Program-made: the position numbers and the translations under genes
Notes under the pieces: generated by a model
What the model was told of the DNA's origin: nothing
What the model saw: the letters and a program-made list of their open reading frames with translations, nothing else
The model's database searches: none
Source of the DNA: Thermogemmatispora onikobensis
Lineage (GTDB): Bacteria; Chloroflexota; Ktedonobacteria; Ktedonobacterales; Ktedonobacteraceae
Assembly: GCF_001748285.1 (NCBI RefSeq)
Contig: NZ_BDGT01000014.1
Coordinates: 42,978-106,977 of the forward strand
Direction: 5' to 3'
DNA length: 64,000 nt
Part shown: positions 21,697 to 30,394 of the stretch, one piece after another
Position numbering within the stretch: position 1 is the stretch's first letter
Layout: every line of letters starts with the position of its first letter

Positions 21697-21726
21697 GATG
21701 AGGCGGGATGAGGCAGGATGAGGCGG
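21697..21726 (+). repeat. Three tandem 10-bp repeats
   Basis: GATGAGGCGG, GATGAGGCAG and GATGAGGCGG are perfectly abutting in the leader of the S9 peptidase gene. They may be simple slippage or a spaced binding array (one helical turn each). Confidence 0.7.
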
Positions 21727-21772
21727 AACGAGACCGTTAGCTCCATCGCGGAAGGGAAGAAAGGAGTATGCT

Positions 21773-23776
21773 GTGAGCACTGAAGCCTCTCTATCAGCAT
21801 CTTCGGTCAGGGCGGCTGACGGGGTGCCGCGGACTCGGCGCCTGGTCGGCCCGGGCGAGGCTGCACGTCTGCGCTGGGTGGACGAGTATGATCTGACGCC
21901 CGATGGGCGCCGCGCTGCCTTTGTGATACGTGAGTCGCTGCCTGGAAAGGCCCGCCCGCAACGACACCTCTGGCTGCAGGAGACCAGCGGCGATGGCGAG
22001 CCGTACCCGCTCTCCGCTGGACTGGATACGAGCGAGCAGTATTCTCCGCGCTGGTCACCTGACGGGCGCCTGCTGGCCTTTTTGGCGAAGGAGAAGGAGG
22101 AGAGAAGCGGCGATAGAGAGCGGTTGGCGCTCTTCGTGCTGGCGGCTGAGAGGGGGACGGCCCGCCGCCTCTGTACGCTGCCAGGCGGCCTGAGCGACCT
22201 CGCCTGGTCGCCGGATGGCTCGCGCCTGGCCTTTCTCGGCTATGAACGGCCCGAGCCGGAGGGTGATCCGCGCGTCTTTGGCCGCGAGGCCGAGCGCTGC
22301 CAGCGGTTGTGGACCGTCTACCTCGATGAGGGTCTGCCGCGCCCGGTGACCCCCGATGGGCTGGCGATCTGGGAATACTGCTGGTCGCCGGATGGCCGCC
22401 GCTTCGCCGTCTATTTCTCTGATGGCCCGGAATTGACTACCTGGTACCGCGGCCAGATCGGCGTCGTCGAGGCCGGGGGCGGCACTGTGCGTCAACTGAC
22501 CTCCCTGGAGCATCAGGCCAGCGGCCTGGCCTGGTCGCCAGATGGCAGACGCCTCGCCTTCGTCTCGGGCGAGTGGAGCGATGTGATCCGCGGGGCTGGC
22601 GATCTCTATGTGGTGTCCTTGGAGGGCGGTCCAGCTCGCAATCTGACCCCCGATGCCGACATCAGCCTGGCCTGGTGTCGCTGGTTCCCCGACGGGCGGC
22701 ACCTGCTCTATACGGCCTGGAGCGGACTGCACCAGCAGATCGGCATTCTGGATGAGGCCAGCGGCAAACGTCAGGTGCTGGAAGCCGGGGTAGTGCTGCG
22801 CGACGGCTGGCCTTCACTCGCGACAACACCAGACCTGCGCCGCTTCCTGACAACGCGCAGCTCGCCTGAACAGCCGCCTGACCTCTACCATGTCGAACTG
22901 CTCGACCTGGCGCCGGAGGACCAGCCAGGCCAGGAGACAGAGAGACGCCTGACCTGGCGCCGTCTGACGCGCCTGAATCCGCTGGCCGAAGAGACCTGGT
23001 GGCTGCCGCAGAGCCAGCCGTTGAGCTACCGCAGCGTTGATGAGTGGGAGATTGAGGCTCTCTTTACGCCGCCCCTGGTGCGTCGCGGCCAGGGAGCGCC
23101 GCCGCTGGTGGTTTGGGTGCATGGCGGCCCATCAGGGGCCTTTCTGGCAGGCTTTGAGAGCGGCTGGAGCCTGCTGCTGGCCTCCGCCGGCTATGCCGTG
23201 CTGCGCCCCAACGTGCGCGGCAGCCTGGGCCGAGGCCGAGCCTTCGCCGAGGCCGTGGTCGGCGATATGGGGGGCAAGGATCTGCAAGATGTGCTGCGGG
23301 GCATCGATCTCCTGGTGGAGCGCGGGCTGGTCGACGGCCAGCGCCTGGCGATTGTCGGCTGGAGCTACGGCGGCTTCATGGCGGCCTGGGCCGTGACGCA
23401 GACCCAGCGCTTCCGGGCGGCGGTCATGGGGGCCGGCATCTGCGACTGGCATGGCTTCCATGCCCAGACCAACATTCCCGATTTCGATGTGCGCTTCCTG
23501 CTGGCCGATCCCCTGACCCAGCCAGAGGTCTACCGCGCCCGCTCGCCCCTGACCTACGCGGCCCAGGTCACAACGCCGACGCTGATCCTGCACGGGGCCG
23601 AGGATGACTGCGTGCCTGTCAGCCAGGCCCACGCCTTCTATCGGGCCTTGCGTGAGCGCGACGTGCCTGCCGAGCTGGTGATCTATCCGCGCGAAGGGCA
23701 TGGCCTGCGCGAGTTACCTCATCTGCGCGATCGTGAGGAGCGTCTTCTGCACTGGCTCGATCGCTACCTCTGGTAG
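21773..23776 (+). CDS. S9-family serine peptidase (acylaminoacyl-peptidase / prolyl oligopeptidase type)
   Basis: 667 residues, the usual length for this family. The N-terminal half is a beta-propeller built from repeated WSPDGRRLAF-type blades. The C-terminal alpha/beta hydrolase has the nucleophile GWSYGGF (Ser near 531), the acid in GAEDDCVPVSQ (Asp near 612) and the catalytic His in REGHGL (near 643). It hydrolyses N-acyl or short peptides in the cytoplasm. No signal peptide is visible. The start is GTG, with AAAGGAG seven bases upstream. Confidence 0.92.
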   Translation: MSTEASLSASSVRAADGVPRTRRLVGPGEAARLRWVDEYDLTPDGRRAAFVIRESLPGKARPQRHLWLQETSGDGEPYPLSAGLDTSEQYSPRWSPDGRLLAFLAKEKEERSGDRERLALFVLAAERGTARRLCTLPGGLSDLAWSPDGSRLAFLGYERPEPEGDPRVFGREAERCQRLWTVYLDEGLPRPVTPDGLAIWEYCWSPDGRRFAVYFSDGPELTTWYRGQIGVVEAGGGTVRQLTSLEHQASGLAWSPDGRRLAFVSGEWSDVIRGAGDLYVVSLEGGPARNLTPDADISLAWCRWFPDGRHLLYTAWSGLHQQIGILDEASGKRQVLEAGVVLRDGWPSLATTPDLRRFLTTRSSPEQPPDLYHVELLDLAPEDQPGQETERRLTWRRLTRLNPLAEETWWLPQSQPLSYRSVDEWEIEALFTPPLVRRGQGAPPLVVWVHGGPSGAFLAGFESGWSLLLASAGYAVLRPNVRGSLGRGRAFAEAVVGDMGGKDLQDVLRGIDLLVERGLVDGQRLAIVGWSYGGFMAAWAVTQTQRFRAAVMGAGICDWHGFHAQTNIPDFDVRFLLADPLTQPEVYRARSPLTYAAQVTTPTLILHGAEDDCVPVSQAHAFYRALRERDVPAELVIYPREGHGLRELPHLRDREERLLHWLDRYLW

Positions 23777-23792
23777 GTGAGGCTCTGGGAAG

Positions 23793-23840
23793 CTCGGGAG
23801 AGAGAGCCATCGATGGACCGGTGGGGGTCTCTCTCCTGAG
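23793..23840 (+). terminator. Hairpin downstream of the S9 peptidase
   Basis: CTCGGGAGAGAGA pairs with TCTCTCTCCTGAG (13 pairs with one G-U) right after the stop codon. There is no T-tract, so it may be a stabilising 3' hairpin rather than an intrinsic terminator. Confidence 0.45.
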
Positions 23841-23931
23841 TGAGGTGCCTGATGGGCTGCCTGCTGCCGCTGGTGCCTGACCCTCAACTGCTTTCCCACT
23901 CGCTCGCCTGAAAGTACCACTTCCTGTACAC

Positions 23932-23960
23932 TTGCCCGCTTCCTTTCTGGAGAGTATGCT
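23932..23960 (+). promoter_or_regulatory. Putative promoter of the CAP-domain gene
   Basis: TTGCCC and TATGCT are spaced 17 bases apart, with TACACT overlapping just after, about 80 bases before the lipoprotein start. Confidence 0.4.
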
Positions 23961-24042
23961 ACACTGTTCCCTGTCAATCAGCAAAGCAGGCAAGTGCGAA
24001 AGGATCAACGTACGCGCCAGAGAAAGGAGCGGAGCGAGCGCT

Positions 24043-24831
24043 ATGAGCTTGAGACTGAGTCGTCATGGTCGCGCGAGCTTCATTCTGGCCCTCTCTCTCC
24101 TGGCTTTCTGTGTGGCCTGTGGGAATGCCAGCGGGTCGGGCGGGCAGTCACAGGGGACGGCGCCGCAGACCCGAACGATGAGCGACGCCGTGGGCAGTCT
24201 AGAGCAGCATCCCCGGCCCACCAGCATTGTGATCCCCAGTCAGCGTAGCACGCCGACGCCAACGCCAAAACCGACCTCTACGTCGTCGAGCGTCAGCAAT
24301 GCCTCCCATGTTTGTGGGGCAACTGCTCCCGCCACGAGCGGTGCGGCTCCCGCCGCTGGCTCTATCGCCTCTACCGGTAAGGGCAGCGCTCCTTATGGTC
24401 AGCCGCCAGCCCTCACTTCCGAGGAGATCATGCTGACCCAGAAGCTCTTTCAGCAGATCAATCAGGATCGCGCCGCCTGCGGCCTGCCGCCATTTGTCTG
24501 GAATATGACGCTCTCGGGCGGGGCGCGCCTGCATAGCTGGAATATGTATCACTGCGGTTTCAGTCATACCTGTCCCGATGGGCTGCCGCAGTGCACGCGC
24601 ATCGCTAACGAGGGCTTCACCTTCAGCGACTGTGGTGAGAATATCGGTCTGGCCGGCCCCTATCCGACGCCCTCGGGCGGGGCCTATAACATTCAGGCCA
24701 GCATGGCCAATGAGCCGGCCACGGGCTGGCACCATATCCATCTCTTCAGTACGACCCTACACCAGATTGGGATCGGCGTCTATGTGGCCCCCAATGGCTG
24801 GATCTGGTTCACCGAGGATATGATCAGCTAG
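24043..24831 (+). CDS. CAP-domain (SCP/PR1-like) lipoprotein
   Basis: 262 residues. A basic start (MSLRLSRHGR) is followed by a hydrophobic stretch ending in LLAFCVACGN, a lipobox-like site, so it is probably a surface lipoprotein. A Ser/Thr/Pro-rich linker (residues about 25-120) leads to a CAP domain of about 140 residues. That domain has LFQQINQDRAACGLPPFVWN, LHSWNMYHCGFSHTC with a CAP His, ENIGLAG, and WHHIHLFSTTLHQIGIGVYV. Several Cys pairs suggest disulfides. Bacterial CAP proteins are secreted and mostly uncharacterised. The upstream ATG at 23932 adds a non-signal segment and was rejected. Confidence 0.85.
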   Translation: MSLRLSRHGRASFILALSLLAFCVACGNASGSGGQSQGTAPQTRTMSDAVGSLEQHPRPTSIVIPSQRSTPTPTPKPTSTSSSVSNASHVCGATAPATSGAAPAAGSIASTGKGSAPYGQPPALTSEEIMLTQKLFQQINQDRAACGLPPFVWNMTLSGGARLHSWNMYHCGFSHTCPDGLPQCTRIANEGFTFSDCGENIGLAGPYPTPSGGAYNIQASMANEPATGWHHIHLFSTTLHQIGIGVYVAPNGWIWFTEDMIS

Positions 24832-25099
24832 CCAGGGTCCGGGAGTGAGACGGGCGCTATCCGGCCTCTGGCTTTCCTCCCTCTTGCCTGGCCTGCTTTT
24901 TTGCAGGCGCTCGACCGTCCTCTCTCTTCCTCTCCCTTCTTTGCTTCGCCCGGCCTGGCTGTCTCTCTCCCTGCCGCTGCACTGGCGGCGGGCGGGAAAC
25001 CGGACCTGCTACGTCGCGGGCGCCCCGCTTGTTGTGAGGGAGCATATACTAAAAAGGAAACTCTGGGAGTCATGTGGTGTAAGCGGGAGGGAAGGTAGC

Positions 25100-26494
25100 A
25101 TGACAGCCGAGGGAGACATACGGGCGCTGGCCTGGCGACTGGCTCGGCGAGCGCGTGAGCTGGTCGATTGCCAGGCGGCTGGCCTGCTGCTTGGGTGCCC
25201 CGATGAGACGGTCCGTCATCCCCTGCTTGATCTCTTTGTTCCTGACGCCGCCAGCTATGTCGGCTGCTCTGGCGGCGGCCTGGATGAGGAGAGGCTACGC
25301 GCCTTGCTGCAGTATGAGCAGGTGCGGGCTTTGCTGGACATTGCCGCTCAGAGCGGGCGCGTGCACTGTTGCGAGGCTGATCCCGTCCTGCGCTGTGCTA
25401 CTGCCATTGGCAGTCTGGCGGTGGCTCCTCTGGAGCGCCCGGCGGGCGTTCTGGGGTCGGTGCTCCTCTTCGATGAACGGCGCACCGCTTTCGCTGCCGG
25501 CGAGTGTCGACTGCTGGCGGCTGTGCTCTCCCGGCTGGCGCGCGAGCTGGAGCAGCAGCTCCGCCTGCTTTCACAGGTCGCCCGTGCGCCTGCTCGGGAT
25601 CAGCGCCAGGGGCCACCACAGAGGCTGATGCTGGTGCCTGGAGGGGACGGCGCCGCCGCCGGCGTTGGCGACCACCACGCGCTGTGCTGGCCGTCGGAGC
25701 TGGATCAGTTGAAGTATGAGTTTATCTCGATGGTCAGCCATGAGCTGCGGACCCCACTGACGGCGATCAAGGGCTATGCCAGCCTGCTGCAGGCGTACGG
25801 CCTCTCCCCCTCTGGCCAGGGGCAGGGACGCAAGGGCAGCGACGGGCTGACGGAGGAACTCCAGCGCCATTATCTCGATGTGATCATGGAGCAGGTCAAT
25901 CATCTGGAGGCTCTGGCCGGCGATCTGCTCGATGTCTCGCGTATTCATGCCAATCACCTCGACCTGCGCTCGACTTCCCTGGATATCGCCGCGCTCTGCC
26001 GCCGCGCCGTGGAGCTGATTCGCCAGCGCGTCGAACGCGAGACCCCTGGCAAGTATCTGTTTCGCTGCCGCTTCATGGAGCCGCTTCCTCCGGTCTGGGC
26101 CGACGCCGACCGCGTGCAGCAGGTGCTGACCAATCTGCTGGAAAATGCAGTGAAATACTCACCCGCCGGCGGGCTGATCACCATCGAGGCCGGCCTCTCC
26201 CGAGAGGGACGGCAGGCCGGAGGTGGGTTGATGCAGGTCAGCGTCTGTGATCAGGGGATTGGCATCTCGCCTGAGCAGCAGTCGCGCCTCTTCCGGCCTT
26301 TTAGCCGCCTGGAGCAGGAGAGCAGTGAGTGTGTGCCAGGGGTGGGTCTGGGACTCTATATTACACGCCGCCTGGTTGAGGCGATGGGTGGGCGCATTGA
26401 GTTGCGCAGCCGCGCCGGTGAGGGGACGCGCGTGACCTTTACGCTGCCGCTGGCGACGGCTGTGCCGGAGGCGACGGCTGGCCGTGCGCGCTAG
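25100..26494 (+). CDS. Soluble GAF-like sensor histidine kinase
   Basis: About 464 residues. Residues 1-155 form a GAF-like sensory domain (CQAAGLLLGCPDE near the start, LAVAPLERPAGVLGSVLLFD). There are many Cys in this domain, but no clear cofactor motif. HisKA contains ISMVSHELRTPLTAIKGYAS with His214. HATPase_c has NLLENAVKYSP, VCDQGIGI and GVGLGLYITRRLVEAMGG. No membrane segment follows the chosen start; the open frame upstream to 24845 would add a Leu-rich stretch but has no ribosome site, whereas GGGAGGGAAGG precedes this ATG. The receiver protein 146 bases downstream is its probable partner. Confidence 0.9.
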   Translation: MTAEGDIRALAWRLARRARELVDCQAAGLLLGCPDETVRHPLLDLFVPDAASYVGCSGGGLDEERLRALLQYEQVRALLDIAAQSGRVHCCEADPVLRCATAIGSLAVAPLERPAGVLGSVLLFDERRTAFAAGECRLLAAVLSRLARELEQQLRLLSQVARAPARDQRQGPPQRLMLVPGGDGAAAGVGDHHALCWPSELDQLKYEFISMVSHELRTPLTAIKGYASLLQAYGLSPSGQGQGRKGSDGLTEELQRHYLDVIMEQVNHLEALAGDLLDVSRIHANHLDLRSTSLDIAALCRRAVELIRQRVERETPGKYLFRCRFMEPLPPVWADADRVQQVLTNLLENAVKYSPAGGLITIEAGLSREGRQAGGGLMQVSVCDQGIGISPEQQSRLFRPFSRLEQESSECVPGVGLGLYITRRLVEAMGGRIELRSRAGEGTRVTFTLPLATAVPEATAGRAR

Positions 26495-26567
26495 CTCGTC
26501 TGGCCGTCTGCCGAGGACGCCGCGCAACCGTTGCGCCCGGTGAGGCTGGCAACGGCCCGGCCCCTAC

Positions 26568-26596
26568 TTGCGAAATATAGTCCAGTTTGCTATAGT
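26568..26596 (+). promoter_or_regulatory. Promoter of the stand-alone receiver gene
   Basis: TTGCGA and TATAGT are 17 bases apart, about 45 bases before the start codon, so this gene can be transcribed independently of the histidine kinase. Confidence 0.5.
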
Positions 26597-26640
26597 GTGG
26601 CTGGAATGATAGTGAGACTCAACAAGGTAGGGACGAGGCC

Positions 26641-27042
26641 ATGCATATCAGCCTGCTAGAAGATGACTCCGCTATTCAGGAGATGTTACAGCTCGTCCTG
26701 CAGGACGAGGGCTACAGTGTCACGATCTACCCTACTGCTGAGGAATGCCTGAATGCGCTCAAGGGTGCCACGCAGGATCAGGCCCCCTCGCCCGATCTCC
26801 TGATCGTTGATTGGCTCTTGCCAGGGCTGGTCTCCGGGATTGAGGTGATCCAACAGGTCCGTCGTCTCCCACAGTATCGCTCGCTCCCCATTATTTTGAC
26901 GACCGCGGCTACGCTGACCGAGCCGGAAGATGCGGAGTTGCAGGGGTTGCAGGTGACGCTTTTGGAGAAGCCGTTTGCTATCGATGATATGGTCAGGCTG
27001 GTCCGCGATCTGACGCAGCGCCATAGTCCTTCGGAACGCTAA
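26641..27042 (+). CDS. Single-domain response regulator (receiver only)
   Basis: 133 residues, one receiver domain. The acidic pocket is in ISLLEDDSAI, the phospho-acceptor is Asp57 in LLIVDWLLPG, a Thr lies in IILTTAATL, and Lys is in LLEKPFAIDD. There is no output domain, so it acts by protein contact or as a phosphate relay. It lies directly after the GAF-type histidine kinase. Confidence 0.92.
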   Translation: MHISLLEDDSAIQEMLQLVLQDEGYSVTIYPTAEECLNALKGATQDQAPSPDLLIVDWLLPGLVSGIEVIQQVRRLPQYRSLPIILTTAATLTEPEDAELQGLQVTLLEKPFAIDDMVRLVRDLTQRHSPSER

Positions 27043-27542
27043 CGCTCCCGCTCCCGTGAGAGGCAGCGCGCGGCGCGCTGGTCTCTTGCCTGGCTCGGCT
27101 TGTCTGGCTCGCGGGTGTGGTCTGTGGTGGCTCTCTTCTCTCGCTGATCGATCTCGGGCCAGACTGGCCCAGGCCGAAGGTCTTCAGGCGGCAGGCTGCA
27201 GGGTGTTGCTGGCCTCTTCCTGGCCCCGCTCTGTCCGTTTGTCCGGCTGTCTGGCTGGCCAGGGCGGTCTGGTTTGCTGGGCTCTCCGCTGCGCGGTTGG
27301 CTGATACGCTCTGGCTAACCTTAAAGAAAGCTGAAACTTTTTGGTAGAGGCGTATTGTTGACTTGTTCTTCTCCCCATGAGCCTGTTATCCTAACAGTAG
27401 GGAATGCACCCCGACTGCTGCAAGGCAGGAAGCAAACAAGACAGCCGCAGCGGGTTCGCTGTGGTCTGCGTTTGCGTCACTCAACAGCGACGTTTCACTC
27501 GTTTGAAACGCGGAAGACGAAGAAGAAGAAGGAGAGCACAGC
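27043..27542. other. Intergenic region before the KGG gene, no gene recognised
   Basis: About 500 bases. Short frames here lack ribosome sites and are compositionally biased. The right-hand 200 bases are lower in GC and contain TTGACT near 27358 and TATCCT near 27387, which are poorly spaced, so the KGG promoter could not be fixed. Confidence 0.35.
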
Positions 27543-27749
27543 ATGCAAAATCAGAAAGGTCGTGGTCGTGGTTTCGCATCCATGAGCCCGGAGAAGAAGC
27601 GAGAGATTGCCAGCAAGGGCGGTAAGGCGGCCCACGCTCTGGGTACGGCCCACAAGTGGACCAGCGAGGAGGCCCAGGCTGCTGGTCGCAAGGGTGGCTC
27701 GATCAGCCGGCGGCGCCCGAAGAATGCCCAGACTCAGGCTCAAGCCTAG
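27543..27749 (+). CDS. KGG-repeat (con-10/YciG-like) stress protein
   Basis: 68 residues, rich in Gly, Lys and Ala. It has the two KGG motifs of the family: SPEKKREIASKGGKAAHA and SEEAQAAGRKGGSISRR. Such small hydrophilic proteins (YciG, GsiB, con-10) accumulate under stress and are thought to be disordered protectants; the mechanism is unknown. AGAAGGAGAGC precedes the ATG. An intrinsic terminator follows, so it is monocistronic. Confidence 0.85.
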   Translation: MQNQKGRGRGFASMSPEKKREIASKGGKAAHALGTAHKWTSEEAQAAGRKGGSISRRRPKNAQTQAQA

Positions 27750-27904
27750 CCTGGACTCAGGCGTTGCTGGGGATGATACGGCCTCGTGCGCCGCACTGCT
27801 GGGCGCCGCACGGGGCTAGCTGCGATCTTACTTCAGACTGTTCCGCGTCCGTTGGACGCTGGTTGTTTCCTTTCCCTTCTTTTCCAGACTGGTAACGCTA
27901 CAGA

Positions 27905-27938
27905 GGCTGGCCGTTCTTCGACGGGCAGCCTTTTTTTT
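27905..27938 (+). terminator. Intrinsic terminator after the KGG gene
   Basis: GGCTGGCCGT pairs with ACGGGCAGCC around a TTCTTCG-type loop and is followed by eight T residues. Confidence 0.9.
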
Positions 27939-28056
27939 GGGGGCCTGCCAGGGGGCTAGGCTGGCTGTGCTTGGGAAGCCGGGCGCGGCTCCGGACGGGC
28001 TGGGACTGGCCGGGAGTACTTTTTTGAGGGTGCGCTGTCTGCTGCCTGGGAGGGGC

Positions 28057-28065
28057 TGGTATAAT
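28057..28065 (+). promoter_or_regulatory. Extended -10 promoter of murJ
   Basis: TGG directly precedes a perfect TATAAT. No good -35 is seen. Transcription would start near 28072, about 50 bases before the strong ribosome site used by murJ. Confidence 0.5.
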
Positions 28066-28171
28066 CTCCTCTGTACGCCGGAGCAGAGGCGACGAGCAAC
28101 AACTGTCGAAAAGGAGGCTCCCTATTTCGCAGAGAGCACCACGCCTGGTTGATCCGACAACGGGTATCGCG

Positions 28172-29677
28172 GTGAGCGAGGCGCCCGGGGCGGGCGAGAG
28201 CGCTCAGTGGGAGGTCGAAGAGGAGGAGGCGGCGGCGGGCGCTGGCTGGTCGCTGCTGGGGCTGCGCTTGCCCTTCAGTCTGGCGCGCCTGCGCCCGGGC
28301 CGCGGCTTGACCCTGCGCCGCTTCTCGGTAGTGGAGGCGGCCCTCTTGTTGATGCTGGGTATTCTGGCTTCGAAGGGCCTGGGGGTGCTGCGCCAGGCGC
28401 TCTTTAATGCCCTGTTCGGGACGGGACCGGAGGCCAATGCCTACTATGCGGCTTACCGCTTGCCTGATACGCTCTTCAATCTGGTGGCTGGGGGAGCGCT
28501 GACGCAGGCTTTTATTCCGGTCTTTGTGGCCTACCAGCGCCGCGGCGATCAGCGCGAGGCCTGGTATCTGGCCAGCCTGGTCTTCAATGTGCTGCTGGTG
28601 GCGCTGACGCTCCTGCTGCTACTGGGGTGCTGGCTGGCGCCGGCCTTTGTGGTCCATATTTTGGTGCCGGGCTATCCGCCGGCGGTCCAGGAGCTGACGA
28701 TCCGCCTGACGCGCATTATGTTGATTCAGCCGCTGTTGTTGGGCCTGGGGACGATCGTGACGGCGATTTTGAGTAGTCGTGAGCAGTTTTTGCTGCCGGC
28801 GCTGGCAACGGCGATCTATAATGTGGGCTTGATTGCGGGCTTGCTGGTGGCGCTGGTGGTGCCAGGGGTGGGGATTTATGGGCCGACGCTGGGGGTCTTG
28901 CTGGCGGCGGCGCTGCAGATTGTGGTCCAGCTTCCGGCTCTCTGGCAGCAGGGGGTACGCTATGTCTTCGCCTGGAATCTGCGCTATCCGGGCCTGCGCG
29001 AGGTGATGGCGCTCTTTATTCCGAGTATGCTGGCGGTGGCGGTGGCGTATGTGAGTTCGATTCTGGAGACGACGGTGACGTCGTTTCTGCCGGATCTGGC
29101 CAGCCTGGCGGCGCTGCATAATGCTTATATGTTGTTTTATTTGCCGGTGTCATTGATCGCGCAGGCGATCGGTCAGGCGGCGCTGCCGCGCATGGCGCGT
29201 CTGGAATTGGAGGGCCGCTATGGGCGCTTGCGCCGCTTGTTCGGGCAGGTGATTGGGTCGTCGCTGGTGCTGAGTGTCTTGTCGGCGCTGGCTTTGGGCG
29301 GGCTGGGGCTGTTTGTGATCGATCTGTTGTTTCGCCACGGGGCCTTTGATGATCATTCGGCCTGGTTGACGAATCTGGCTCTGTTCGGCTATGTGGTGGG
29401 GTTGCCAGGGGTGTGCGTCGGTGACGTGGTGGCGCGCAGTTTTTATGCCCTGAAGGATGCGCGTACTCCTTTGTTGACGAATGTCTTTGCGCTGCTGACG
29501 CGGGTGGCGCTGATGGTGGGGCTGTTCGTCTGGCTGTCGGGCGAGCAGCAGATTCTGGCGGTGTCGCTGAGTTTGTCCGGCTCGGCTTCGGCGGAGGCCC
29601 TGCTGTTGTGTCTGGTGCTGTGGTGGCGCCTGCGCCAGCGTGAGCAGCGCGGGCAGGCCCAGGAGCCGGCCCGCTGA
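28172..29677 (+). CDS. murJ: Lipid II flippase MurJ (MviN family)
   Basis: At least 501 residues with about 14 predicted membrane helices. Family motifs include GVLRQALFNALFGTGPEANA, YRLPDTLFNLVAGGALTQAF and SLIAQAIGQAALPRM. The YRLPDTLFN block and the central Arg and Asp residues match MurJ, which moves lipid-linked peptidoglycan precursor across the cytoplasmic membrane. The frame given starts at GTG, which has no ribosome site. The same frame is open upstream to an ATT at 28124 that sits six bases after AAAAGGAGG, so translation may really begin there, adding ISQRAPRLVDPTTGIA. Confidence 0.93.
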   Translation: MSEAPGAGESAQWEVEEEEAAAGAGWSLLGLRLPFSLARLRPGRGLTLRRFSVVEAALLLMLGILASKGLGVLRQALFNALFGTGPEANAYYAAYRLPDTLFNLVAGGALTQAFIPVFVAYQRRGDQREAWYLASLVFNVLLVALTLLLLLGCWLAPAFVVHILVPGYPPAVQELTIRLTRIMLIQPLLLGLGTIVTAILSSREQFLLPALATAIYNVGLIAGLLVALVVPGVGIYGPTLGVLLAAALQIVVQLPALWQQGVRYVFAWNLRYPGLREVMALFIPSMLAVAVAYVSSILETTVTSFLPDLASLAALHNAYMLFYLPVSLIAQAIGQAALPRMARLELEGRYGRLRRLFGQVIGSSLVLSVLSALALGGLGLFVIDLLFRHGAFDDHSAWLTNLALFGYVVGLPGVCVGDVVARSFYALKDARTPLLTNVFALLTRVALMVGLFVWLSGEQQILAVSLSLSGSASAEALLLCLVLWWRLRQREQRGQAQEPAR

Positions 29678-30141
29678 GGCTGGTTTGGCCGCTGCACTGG
29701 GGCCGCGACGCCTGGTGGAAGGGGGTCAGGATGGCTGTGGGTGGTGACCAGGCGTCGGCTCTTTTGTTTTTGGCTGTGGCTGCTGCGCCGCGGCGGTTTG
29801 CTCCTCGGTTCTGGTTTCCTCTGGGCCTGGCTCTCTGACTGGCAAGACGCTGGACCTGGTGGCTGCTCCTGTCTTGCTCCTGCCAGTCAGCTTGTCTCTT
29901 TGTCTGGCTGGCTGGCTGTTCTCCTCGGTTGCGGTCACCCGCGCGTCGCGCTCTTCGTCGCCGGCTCCACGGGCTGTCTGGCGCAGGGGCCTGGTTTGGT
30001 CGGCGCGGGTCGCCTGCGGACTGGTCTGGGCTGTGGGCCGGTAGGTGGGGTGTGAGGTGGGAAAGTGGGATGGGGTCGCCAGATCCCCCGCGTGATGGCC
30101 TCTGTGAGGGCCGCTTTCGAAACTCTCCACGGGCCGCTCAG
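29678..30141. other. Intergenic region between murJ and the CRISPR leader
   Basis: Open frames on both strands are compositionally biased (Gly/Leu/Trp or Arg/Thr/Pro) and have no ribosome site, so no gene is called. Confidence 0.4.
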
Positions 30142-30167
30142 AAATACGGTGGATTCTGACCGTATTT
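30142..30167 (+). repeat. Inverted repeat AAATACGGT / ACCGTATTT upstream of the CRISPR leader
   Basis: A perfect 9-bp inverted repeat with an 8-base loop. It may be an operator at the leader boundary or a weak terminator stem that isolates the array from upstream transcription. Confidence 0.5.
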
Positions 30168-30394
30168 TGACGAATCTGTACATGTAATGCTTGTAGAATA
30201 TGCCTATGTTTATTCGTGCTTTCTCGAAACTCGCCCCTTGCGCGTTGCAAAAAACGAGTTTCGAGAAAGGTCGTAATCCGATAGATTTTTGGGCAGGGGG
30301 GCAGGGGAAAACGAGGCTCTCAGCGCCAAAAAATGGGGCCTCGATCGTTATAGTCTATGAAAGATGTATCCCGGGTCCGTTTCCGTTGGGCGCG
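30168..30394 (+). promoter_or_regulatory. CRISPR leader
   Basis: This is the flank opposite the degenerate terminal repeat, so it is the leader side. It is lower in GC than the surroundings. It contains a perfect 15-bp inverted repeat: CTTTCTCGAAACTCG at 30219-30233 and its complement at 30255-30269, with GTTGCA (the first six bases of the CRISPR repeat) in the loop. No clear sigma70 promoter was recognised. Confidence 0.6.

Noticed and set aside
29726..30250. 174-residue minus-strand open frame between murJ and the CRISPR leader
   Set aside because: Low-complexity Thr/Arg/Pro/Gln sequence, without ribosome site or recognised domain.
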